Below are positions 1 through 9,000 of a DNA stretch of 64,000 nt, piece after piece. Each line of letters starts with the position of its first letter. Position 1 is the first letter of the stretch. The translations under genes were made by a program, and so were the position numbers. This DNA is from Dolomitihabitans soli. Its GTDB lineage: Bacteria > Actinomycetota > Actinomycetes > Streptosporangiales > Streptosporangiaceae. The stretch spans positions 434,001 to 498,000 of the forward strand of contig NZ_JAKNTW010000002.1 of assembly GCF_022213955.1 (NCBI RefSeq), given 5' to 3'. A model generated the notes under the pieces. It had not been told where the DNA came from and ran no database searches. It saw only the letters and a list, made by a program, of their open reading frames with translations.

Positions 1-130
1 GTGAATCGGGTGGGCCGTGCTTTACTGCCCGACTGCAACGGCATTGGAGGGGCTGCTTTGGGGTCGTGACTCGACCCGGCTGTCATGCCCCACGTCATAC
101 GTCGGTCAACAGGACAGTTAAGGAGCACTC
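1..130. other. Leader region before the first NRPS gene
   Basis: No gene is recognisable here. A small inverted repeat (GGGTCG at 61-66, CGACCC at 72-77) could be the end of an upstream transcript. A good ribosome binding site, AAGGAG, lies just before the GTG at 131. Whether the operon starts here or left of the window cannot be told. Confidence 0.4.
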
Positions 131-1960
131 GTGCACGCCGCACCACTCAGGACTCCGTCCGAATTCTCGTCCGACCACCGATCGGTCGCGGCCCTCTTCC
201 GCGAGGTGGCCGCACGGTACGGGCCGCGCCCCGCCGTACGGCATGGCGACACCGAGCTGAGCTATGAGCAACTGGCGTCGGCCGCCGGCGGGCTGGCGGT
301 CTGGCTGCGGGGCCAGGGCATCGGGCGCGGTGACGTGGTGGCCACGATGGTGGACCGCTCGGTGTGGTCCGTGGTGTCCATCCTCGGCGCGTGGTCGGTC
401 GGCGCGGTTCACGTCCACCTGGAGCCCACGGACCCCGACGCCCGGATCGCGACGCTGCTGACCGCGACCGGGGCGCAGGCCGTACTGGTCGACGAGCGCA
501 ACCGGCTGCGCTTACCCGCGCGGACATCCGTGGTGCGGGTGTTGGATGCCACGCTGCCCACCGCTCCGTACGAGCCGATCCACGAGAGCGAACCGCAGGA
601 CCCGGCGTATCTCGTGTTCACCTCAGGATCGACAGGCGTGCCCAAAGCGGTCGAGGTCCCGCACGCGGCCGTGCTGAACCACCACGCGGGCTTCTGGCGT
701 CACATGACACCGATCACGATTCCGCAGAGCTTCGGACTCACCACGACCTTCGCCGCCGACCTCGGGCTCATCTCCGTGTTCGGCGCCGTGCTCAGCGGCG
801 CCCGGCTGGACATCTACGACCGCCACACCACGCTCGATGCCGACGCCTTCGCCGCCGAACTCGAGAACCACCCGGTGGACGCCGTGACCTACACCCCCTC
901 CCTGCTCGAGGCGCTGGCCGGGCAGCGGGACATCGCTTCGCTGCTGCCCGGCCGAATGGTCGTCGTCGCGGGCGAGGCCTTCCCGCCGCGACTGGCCGCC
1001 GCGATGCTCGAAGCCCGGCCCGACCTGCATGTCTTCAATGGCTACGGCCCTTCCGAGGCGACCATCGAGATGATGCTGCACCAGGTGCGGGAGGCGGACA
1101 CCCGGCGGGCTCGCGTCCCGGTGGGAAAGGCCATCGACGGAGTCGTGCTGCGCCTGCTCGATGAGGACGGCGAGCCCGTGCCCGACGGCACCCCCGGCAT
1201 CCTCTACATCGGTGGCCGCTGCCTCGCCCACGGCTACCGCGGCGACCAGGACCTGACCGAGCGGAAGTTCACCCGGGACGCCGACGGCGAGCGCTTCTAC
1301 CGCACCGACGACCTGATGGTCCGCGACGGCGAGGGCGTCTACGAATACCTGGGGCGGGCCGACCGCCAGTTGAAGGTCCGCGGCAACCGTGTCGAGCCCG
1401 GCGAGATCGAATCGGCTCTGCTCGCCCTGCCCGGCATCCAGCAGGCCCTCGTCGTCGGCGAGGAACCCACCCCTGGAGCACCCACCGAACTCATCGCCTA
1501 CGTGGTCACGACCTCCCCGCTGGCACCGGAGGAGATGTCCCGCCGATTGCGCGAGCACCTGGCGGGGGCGCTCATCCCGAGCCGTATCGACATCGTCGCC
1601 GCCATCCCCGTCACCGTGAACGGCAAAGTCGATCTGGCCGCCCTGCACGCCCTCGCCGCGAGCTCCGCCGCTTCCGACCGGCCCGCGGGCGACCCGCCGC
1701 GCACCGACACCGAGCGGTTCGTGGCCACGTTGTGGAGTTCCGTGCTCGGACGGCCCGAAGTCGGCCGGGACCAGCGGTTCATGGAGATCGGCGGCGACTC
1801 CTTCAAGGCGCTGCGAATCTTCGCGGGCCTGCGCCGCAGCTACCCCGGCATGACCATCGGCCAGCTCTACGAGCATCCGACAGTCGCCGCGCTGGCCACC
1901 GTCCTGGACGGCGAGGACACCCGGCAGGCCGAGCGGTCCGTGCAGACCGTCGAGCTCTGA
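131..1960 (+). CDS. Free-standing NRPS adenylation-carrier protein (A-PCP)
   Basis: This 609-residue protein activates an acid as its adenylate and loads it on its own carrier domain. The A domain spans about residues 15-500: phosphate loop FTSGSTG near 162, NGYGPSEATIE near 303, YRTDDL and GRADRQLKVRG near 390-420, and the A10 lysine in NGKVD near 497. A PCP with GGDSF follows near 555. The region that normally carries the substrate-amine Asp reads TFAADLGLIS, so Asp is not in its usual place. This hints at a substrate without a standard alpha-amino group (inference). The GTG start has AAGGAG upstream. A TTA codon lies at 512-514. The next gene starts 8 bp after the stop, so the two are probably co-transcribed. 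Confidence 0.9.
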   Translation: MHAAPLRTPSEFSSDHRSVAALFREVAARYGPRPAVRHGDTELSYEQLASAAGGLAVWLRGQGIGRGDVVATMVDRSVWSVVSILGAWSVGAVHVHLEPTDPDARIATLLTATGAQAVLVDERNRLRLPARTSVVRVLDATLPTAPYEPIHESEPQDPAYLVFTSGSTGVPKAVEVPHAAVLNHHAGFWRHMTPITIPQSFGLTTTFAADLGLISVFGAVLSGARLDIYDRHTTLDADAFAAELENHPVDAVTYTPSLLEALAGQRDIASLLPGRMVVVAGEAFPPRLAAAMLEARPDLHVFNGYGPSEATIEMMLHQVREADTRRARVPVGKAIDGVVLRLLDEDGEPVPDGTPGILYIGGRCLAHGYRGDQDLTERKFTRDADGERFYRTDDLMVRDGEGVYEYLGRADRQLKVRGNRVEPGEIESALLALPGIQQALVVGEEPTPGAPTELIAYVVTTSPLAPEEMSRRLREHLAGALIPSRIDIVAAIPVTVNGKVDLAALHALAASSAASDRPAGDPPRTDTERFVATLWSSVLGRPEVGRDQRFMEIGGDSFKALRIFAGLRRSYPGMTIGQLYEHPTVAALATVLDGEDTRQAERSVQTVEL

Positions 1961-1968
1961 AGGGCCTC

Positions 1969-4900
1969 ATGGACACGGGAAACGACACCACCGCGGTGGC
2001 CGTGGTCGGCCTGGCCTTCGAGTTCCCCCAGTGCGACAACTGGGACACGCTCACCGAGATCCTGCGTGCGGGACGCGACTGCGTGGGACCGATGCCCGCC
2101 GCGCGCGCCCGGGCCACGGGGGCCCCTCTCTCCGACAGCGACCAGGAAGGCGGCTGGATCGACGACATCACGGGTTTCGACCGCCGCTGTTTCGGTCTGT
2201 CCCGCGCCGAGGCGGAGCTGATCGACCCCAGACAGCGCAAGATGCTCCAGCTCGCGGTGCGCACGATCGGCCACGCCGGTTACGCCCCGGCGGAGCTTCG
2301 CGGCCGCGACGTCTGCATCTACACCTCCGGGTACGGCGGGCCGGAACCGACCCTGCACGACCTGCTGTCCGAGACCGGCCGCCGCCATGCCGCCGCACTC
2401 ACCGGCAGCATCCGGGCCTTCGCCGCCGGCCGCATCGCCTACCACCTCGACCTGCGCGGAAGCGCGATGGTCATCGACACCGCCTGCTCCTCCTTCCTCG
2501 TCGCGCTGCACGAGGCGCGCCGGAAACTGGCATCCGGCGAATGCGAGGCGGCCCTGGTCGGCGGTTACGAACTCATCCTGGGCCCGCCACCGCGCCGACC
2601 GGAGGGCACAGACGGCCTGGGCGTGCTCTCCGCCACCGGCCGCTGCCGCCCGTTCGACGAGAAGTCGGACGGCACGACCTTCGGCGAGGGCGGCGGCTTC
2701 GTCCTGCTCAAACGGCTCGCGGACGCGTTGCGCGACGGTGACACCGTGCATGCGGTCATCCGCGGCAGTGCCGTCAACCAGGACGCCGGGCGCAGCAACG
2801 GCCTGACGGCGCCCAGCCCGGTGGGCCAGGCCCAGGTGATCGCCGCGGCGCTGCGGGACGCCGCCGTGGACCCGGTGACCATCGGCTACGTCGAGGCCCA
2901 CGGAACCGGCACCCGGATCGGCGACCCGATCGAGGTCCAGGGGCTGGCCGCCGCACTGTCCGACGTGGCGGCCGACTTCCCGGCCACCGCCCGGCCCACC
3001 GCGCTCCCCCTGTCCTCGGCCAAGGGCAACTTCGGCCATCTGGACTGCATGGCGGGCTTCGCGGGCCTGGTGCGGGTCATCGCGCAGTTCCGTGCCGGTG
3101 AGATCTTCCCCACGGCGCACTTCACCGCCCCCAACCCCCTGCTCGGCCTGGACGGCACCGGGCTGCGCGTCGCCGACCGGTGCGAACCGTGGCCGACCGG
3201 TGACATCCCACGCCGCTGCGGCCTGAGCAGCTTCGGCCTCAGCAGCACCAACGCGCATGTCATCGTCGAGGAGGGCACCCTTGCCGGGTCGACGACGCGG
3301 CCCTCGACCGGGGGCCGCCTCGATCACGCCAACCACGCCAACCACGTCGACCTCGCCGACCTCGCCGACCTCGCCGACCTCGCCGACCACGTCGTCACAC
3401 TGTCCGCACGCGACGCGTCCGGGTTACGGCGGTACGCCGCGCAGCTGCGGGATGCCGTCGCAGCCGATCCGCGGCACTTTCCCCTCGCGGACGCGGCTGA
3501 GGTCCTGGCACTCGGGCGCGACCACGGGCAGCCCTTCGCCCACCGCCGAGCCTGGGCGGTGGGCGATGCCGCCCAACTGCTCAGCGAGCTGGACGGTTTC
3601 CTGGCCGCCACCGCCGACGCAGCCGACGCCGACGCCGACGTGACGACTCGCGGCCGGCTGGTGCTGGCCCTCGGCTCCCCCACGGACCCGTCCGCGGACC
3701 TCGAGGTCACCGAACTGCTGGGCATGGCCGACGCGTCACCCGGCTTCGCCCGCGTACTGGACGAGGCGCGGCACCACGTGCCGGCGCAGCGCTGGACCGC
3801 GTCGCAGCGCCGTCTGCTCCGCCTCGCGGGAGTGCAGGCGCTCCTCGCCGATCTCGCGGTCACCCCCGATCTCGTACTGGCCCACGGAGTGGGGGCGATA
3901 GCGGACCGGTACACGCGCGGCACGGTAGATCTGCCCACCGCCCTGGCCCAGGCGGACGGGGAGTCACACACCACGGTTCCCGACGCGGGCCGGCTGCGGG
4001 CGGCGCTCGCCGGGTTCGCCGACGCCACGGTCATCGTCGACCTGGCACCGGGCAGCGCGCTCTCGGTTCTTCTGCGGGAGGAGCCCGGCTCCCGGTTCGA
4101 GACCGTTACCCCGCGCACGCCCGCCGAACTGCTCGCCGCCTGCCACAACCGGGGTTTCCCCCTGGACTGGCGTACGGGTCTGGGGCGGGGGCCGAGGCGC
4201 CGGATGGAGCTGCCCGTCGCTCCGTTCGCCGAGGAGCACTGCTGGCCGAGCGGCGTGCTCGCCGTACCGACACCCGAGACCCCGACGCCCGAGGCGGCCG
4301 AGACCCAAGCGGACAGCCCAGCGGACACCTCCGACACGACACTCGCCGCCGTGGTGCTCGAACTGGCCAGGGACGTGCTGAAGGAGCCCGGACTCAGCCT
4401 GGACGACGACTTCTTCGAGCTGGGCGACTCTCTCTACGGCCTGAAGCTGGCCACCCGGCTGAACGACCGTCTCGGCACCGACCTCGATGTCATGGACCTG
4501 TTCGACTTCGCTTCCCTCAGCGAACTGGCGTCCTCGCTCGGCGCGGAGGACACGGTCGGAGCAGCGACCACGACCGGGACCGCAACCGTGGCCCGGACCG
4601 CGACCGCGACCGCGACCGTGGCCCAGACCGGGACCACGACCGCGACCGGGACCGGGACCGGGACCGGGACCGGTGGGAGCGCCGAAGCCGCCCGCGGCCC
4701 GCTTTCCGGGCAGCAGGCCGCAATCTGGGCAGCCGTCCAACTGGCCCCCGAATCCGCCGCGTACAACGTGCCGAGCGCGTTCCTCTTCGACGGTCCGGTG
4801 GATCCCGACCGGCTGACCCGGCGGCTGGAAGCACTGGTACGCCGCCACCCCATGCTGCGCGTCACCCTGCACGACGGCGCGGACGAGTTCGTCCAGATGA

Positions 4901-6045
4901 TCACCCCGCCCGAGGAGGCCCGGCTCACTCTCGAACGTCTCACCGTGGAGTTCCCCGAGACCACCGCCGCCGAGGGCCGCGACAGCCTGCTGGCCCGGCT
5001 GAAGGACCTGGTGAGCAAGCCGCTCGACCTCTACGGCGACACACCGGCCCGCTATCAGCTCGTCCGGGCCCGGTTCACCGACCAGGACCAGTACGTCCTC
5101 GTCCTCACCTTCCACCATCTGTTCTTCGACGGCTGGTCGTGGCGGGTCCTGATGGACGACCTGAGCGCCGACCTCGACCGTCCGGCGCCCGAGCGGACCT
5201 ATCTCGACTACGTCGGGGACCAGCGGGACCTGCTGGACGGCGAACGCGGCCGGCGACTGGTCGAGTTCTGGAGCGACCGGCTCGCCGGCGTGCCTGTCGT
5301 GACGCTGCCGACCGACGGCACGGACGCCGACTTCTCCCGGCCGCCGGGCCGAGGCGCCGACCTGCCGTTCCCGATCGAGCCCGAACTCGCGGCACGGCTG
5401 CGGGACATCGCCCGCGGAGGGCGGGGCACGCTCAACATGGTGCTGCTCGCCGGGTGGATGGCGCTGCTCTGGAAGATCGGCGGCAGCCGTGACCTGTCCG
5501 TCGCGAGTCCGGTCACCGGTCGGGTCCCAGGCCACGACGACGTGATCGGCTGCTACGCCAACACCGTCGTGGTCAGGGCAGCCCTGGTCCCCGAGGAGCC
5601 GTTCGCGGCCCTGCTCGCGGCCGTCCGCGAGGCCCAGTTGTCCGCGCTGTCGCACGGGGATCTGCCCGCCGACCGGATCGTCCGGATCGCCCGGCCGTAC
5701 TCGGCCGAGCCCGCCGCGACGACCAACTTCAGCTTCCACAACGCCGTCAAGCCCATCCTGGCTCTGGGCACCGACGGCCCGGCCATCGAGCTGCTCGATG
5801 TCGACCCCGCGGCGCCCACGTTCGCGCTCAGTGTGTCGGTCATGGAGTACGGCGACGCCCTGTGGGCCGGGGTGAAGTACGCCACGGACCTGTTCCGGCA
5901 GGAGACGGTCACCGCCTGGCTCGACGACTACCGCACGCTGCTGCGCAACCTGGCCGAACGTGGCCCCGACGCCACCCTGTTCGATCTGTTCGACGCGCCG
6001 TCCCCGGCAGTCTGCACGCCGACCGTGCCGGACTTCACGTTCTGA
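1969..6045 (+). CDS. Hybrid PKS-NRPS protein: KS, decayed AT, ACP, C
   Basis: A 1358-residue protein. The ketosynthase (about 1-450) has its full catalytic set: DTACSS near 173, EAHGTGT near 310 and the GNFGHLD histidine near 356. Residues about 560-760 align with the start and end of an acyltransferase (LVLAHGVGA where ATs have GHSxGE; then VDLAPGSALS and the C-terminal VAPFAEEHCWP). The catalytic Ser is gone and the middle is deleted, so this AT should be inactive. A carrier domain follows near 820 (ELGDSL, one Gly short of the usual LGGDS). A Thr/Ala/Gly repeat linker and a condensation domain (about 905-1340; HHLFFDGW near 1048) end the protein. The ATG at 1969 fits MDTGNDTTAVAVVG as a KS N-terminus. 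A TTA codon lies at 3424-3426. Malonyl units would have to come from an AT encoded elsewhere (inference). Confidence 0.9.
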   Translation: MDTGNDTTAVAVVGLAFEFPQCDNWDTLTEILRAGRDCVGPMPAARARATGAPLSDSDQEGGWIDDITGFDRRCFGLSRAEAELIDPRQRKMLQLAVRTIGHAGYAPAELRGRDVCIYTSGYGGPEPTLHDLLSETGRRHAAALTGSIRAFAAGRIAYHLDLRGSAMVIDTACSSFLVALHEARRKLASGECEAALVGGYELILGPPPRRPEGTDGLGVLSATGRCRPFDEKSDGTTFGEGGGFVLLKRLADALRDGDTVHAVIRGSAVNQDAGRSNGLTAPSPVGQAQVIAAALRDAAVDPVTIGYVEAHGTGTRIGDPIEVQGLAAALSDVAADFPATARPTALPLSSAKGNFGHLDCMAGFAGLVRVIAQFRAGEIFPTAHFTAPNPLLGLDGTGLRVADRCEPWPTGDIPRRCGLSSFGLSSTNAHVIVEEGTLAGSTTRPSTGGRLDHANHANHVDLADLADLADLADHVVTLSARDASGLRRYAAQLRDAVAADPRHFPLADAAEVLALGRDHGQPFAHRRAWAVGDAAQLLSELDGFLAATADAADADADVTTRGRLVLALGSPTDPSADLEVTELLGMADASPGFARVLDEARHHVPAQRWTASQRRLLRLAGVQALLADLAVTPDLVLAHGVGAIADRYTRGTVDLPTALAQADGESHTTVPDAGRLRAALAGFADATVIVDLAPGSALSVLLREEPGSRFETVTPRTPAELLAACHNRGFPLDWRTGLGRGPRRRMELPVAPFAEEHCWPSGVLAVPTPETPTPEAAETQADSPADTSDTTLAAVVLELARDVLKEPGLSLDDDFFELGDSLYGLKLATRLNDRLGTDLDVMDLFDFASLSELASSLGAEDTVGAATTTGTATVARTATATATVAQTGTTTATGTGTGTGTGGSAEAARGPLSGQQAAIWAAVQLAPESAAYNVPSAFLFDGPVDPDRLTRRLEALVRRHPMLRVTLHDGADEFVQMITPPEEARLTLERLTVEFPETTAAEGRDSLLARLKDLVSKPLDLYGDTPARYQLVRARFTDQDQYVLVLTFHHLFFDGWSWRVLMDDLSADLDRPAPERTYLDYVGDQRDLLDGERGRRLVEFWSDRLAGVPVVTLPTDGTDADFSRPPGRGADLPFPIEPELAARLRDIARGGRGTLNMVLLAGWMALLWKIGGSRDLSVASPVTGRVPGHDDVIGCYANTVVVRAALVPEEPFAALLAAVREAQLSALSHGDLPADRIVRIARPYSAEPAATTNFSFHNAVKPILALGTDGPAIELLDVDPAAPTFALSVSVMEYGDALWAGVKYATDLFRQETVTAWLDDYRTLLRNLAERGPDATLFDLFDAPSPAVCTPTVPDFTF
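3352..3387 (+). repeat. Tandem 9-bp repeat in the KS-AT linker
   Basis: Four exact copies of CTCGCCGAC encode an LAD repeat just after the KS domain. It is preceded by a HAN repeat. This is likely slippage in a disordered linker. Confidence 0.85.
4566..4675 (+). repeat. Thr/Ala/Gly low-complexity linker repeat
   Basis: Imperfect hexamer repeats of the ACCGGG and ACCGCG kind encode a flexible Thr-Ala/Thr-Gly linker between the carrier and condensation domains. Such a tract is prone to length change and to sequencing error. Confidence 0.8.
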
Positions 6046-6077
6046 GGCCGCAGGCCTTCGAAGAGGAGAAACCCCAC

Positions 6078-9000
6078 GTGAACACCACCATCGACGTCAC
6101 CGGCCTCGCCTCCCGCGAGTTCTGGCTGCGACACCGGGACGACCTGCGCGCGGGATCCGTCGCCACGGCGCAGGCCCTGGGCGGTTCGTACGACGCCACT
6201 CCCGGCGACCTGACGACCGCGAGGGCCGCCCTCACACCCGCCACCCGTGCGGCCCTCATCCGCGTCACCGGCGGCCGGCCCCTGTTGCTCTGGGTCTCCG
6301 CCGCGGCCGCCACGGCCCTCGTCCTACGCCGATTCGGCGCCGAGGGGGCCGTCACCCTGCTGGCCGGCGCCCCGCTGGGGCAGGGGCTCCCCGCGCTGCT
6401 GGGCCCCGACCCCGCGGCGACCTTCCGGGAATGGCTGGGCACCGTACGGTCCGTGGCCGCGCAGGTCCTCGAGAACGGCGATGCCGACGCCGGCACTCTC
6501 CAGAGCCTTCTGCAAGGGGACCTGACGTTCACGGTCGACGCCGCCGGCGACCCCGCCGCGGAGCCCGGCGCCGAGGCGGCAGCGGCGCTGCACCTGGGCG
6601 CCGAAGAGATCACCGTGACGTCGCGGCTGCTGCCCGCCGAGCGGCTGAGCGCGCTGGCGACGGGTGTGGCCTCGGTGCTGGAGCAGGGTCTGGCCGACCC
6701 CGACCGGCGTCTCGCGGACCTCGGCGTCCTCGACGAGACCACCCGCCACCAGGTGCTGGTCGCCTTCAACGAGACCGCCCCGCTGGACAACGGCCGGCCG
6801 TACCGGGACCTGCTGCTGGCCCAGGCCGCGCAGCGCCCCGACGCCGTCGCGATCCACGACGAGACGGACTCGTTCACCTATCGGCAGCTGTGCTCGTACG
6901 CCACCGCCGTCGCACTGCGGCTGCGGGAGGCGGGGGTCGGCCCGGAGAGCCAGGTCGCGCTGGTCGCGCCACGCAGCGCGTGGTTCCTCGTGATGGCCGT
7001 CGGCGTCCTCTTCTCGGGCGGCGTGTACGTACCCCTGGATCCCGCGATGCCCGCCGGACGCCGGGACCGGCTGATGCGAGACGCCCACGTCGTCGTCGCC
7101 GGCACGGAAGTGGAGCTCCCGCAGGAATCCGGCACGACCCGGCTGTTCCCCCAGCACCTGCGCGAGGAGGTCGAGTCCGCCCCGGGGCCGTACAGCCCCG
7201 AGACGGTGCAGGAGCTCCTCGGTCCCCCGGCGGCTCCCGCCGACCTCGCCTACATCATCTTCACCTCGGGATCGACGGGCACCCCCAAGGGGGCCGGAGT
7301 CGAGCACCACTCCTTGCTCAACCTTCTCGCGACCCGGTTGCCGGACTACGGGCTGCGTCCCGGTGTGGAGGTGCCGCAGACCGCGCCGCTCACCTTCGAC
7401 CTGTCCATCTGGCAGATGTTCGCGGGCCTGACGGCCGGCTCGACGGTCTGTGTCGTCCCCGACGACGTGGTGCGCGATCCCGCGGCGCTCGCCGCGATGG
7501 CGGTGGAGCACCGGTTCGGCTGTCTCGCGCTGGTGCCGACCTTCGTCGCCGTGCTCCTGGACCACTTCGAGGACGCTCCCGACTCGGCCGCGGCCGTCCG
7601 CGCGACCCTGGGCCGCCTGATCGCCACGGGCGAACCGCTCAGCGGCGAGTTGGCGCGCCGCTGGCACGCCGTCATGCCCGGGGTGGAGCTGCTCAACGCC
7701 TATGGGCCCGCGGAGGTCGCCGACGACAGCACGGGCGGGCCCGTCACGGCCGATGAGGGCATGTACACCTCCGTCGGGAAGGTGCTGCCCAATGTCCGTG
7801 TCCATGTGCTGGACGCCGATCTGCACCCCGTGCCACCCGGCGTGACCGGCCAGGTGTACATCGGCGGCGAGAGCGTGGGCCGCGGCTATGTCGGTCAGCC
7901 CGCGCTGACGGCGGGCGCGTTCCTGCCGGACCCGTTCTCCGCGGAGCCGGGACAGCGCATGTACCGCACCGGAGACCTCGGCCGATGGCGTACGAACGGA
8001 TCCGTCGAACTGCTCGGCCGGGCCGACAACCAGGTCAAGCTCCGGGGCCGCCGGGTGGAGCTCGGTGAGATCGAACACGCCGTGGAGAGCTGTCCGCAGG
8101 TGGCGCGGGCCATCGTCGAACTCCTCAAGGACGACGGCCTGGAACGGCTCGTCGCCTTCGTCACGCTCACGCCCGGCAGTGCCCCGACCGCCGAACAGAT
8201 CAAGGAATTCGTCGCCGGCCGGCTGCCCGCGTACATGGTGCCGAACGAGGTGCTGACAATCGGCGAGCTGCCCCGCAACCGCAACGGCAAGGTGGACCGC
8301 AAGGCGCTGCGCGTCCGCGCCGCCGAACGCACCGTGCCGACCGCCGCGTACACGGCGCCGCGCACCCCTCTCGAAGCGGAACTGTGCGAGCTGTGGGCGA
8401 CCTGCCTCAGGCTCGAACGCGTCGGTGTCACCGACGACTTCTTCGCGCTGGGCGGCGACTCCATCACCGGTATCCGCATCGTCCAGGCGGCCGGGCGCCG
8501 CGGCATCGAACTGCGCCCCCGGCACGTGCTGGAGCACCGAACCGTCGAGGGGCTGGCCACGGTCGCTCGACGACGCGCCGCCGACGACGCCGATCCCCGG
8601 GCCGCCGCGCACCCCGGCGCCGACCGCTCTCCCGCCCCGCTCACCCCCGCCCAGCTGGCCTTCTTCGCCCGCGGTGTGCCCCGTCCCGACTACTGGAACC
8701 ACGGGGTCCTCTACGCCGTCCGGCGCCCCGTCACCACCGAAGAGGTCGAGCGCGCCGTACATCTGCTGGCCGAGCGCCACGCGATGCTGCGCGCCCGGAT
8801 CGCCCCGGTGGACGGCGCGTTGGCGCAGACGGTCTCCGACGTTCCGCCGCCCGTCACGGAGTTCGACCTGAGGGAGGTGGCGGCGGACGCGCTGGAGTCC
8901 CGGATGCACGCCTCGGCGACCGAGCTGCACGCGGCGCTCGACCTGGGCGCGGGTCCGGTGTGCCGGGCCGGGCTGCTCCGGCTCCCCGACGGGCTGCACG

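Noticed and set aside
1732-1968. Upstream extension of the KS gene to an earlier ATG
   Set aside because: It lies inside the A-PCP gene in another frame and is Arg/Pro-rich. The KS homology begins right after ATG 1969.
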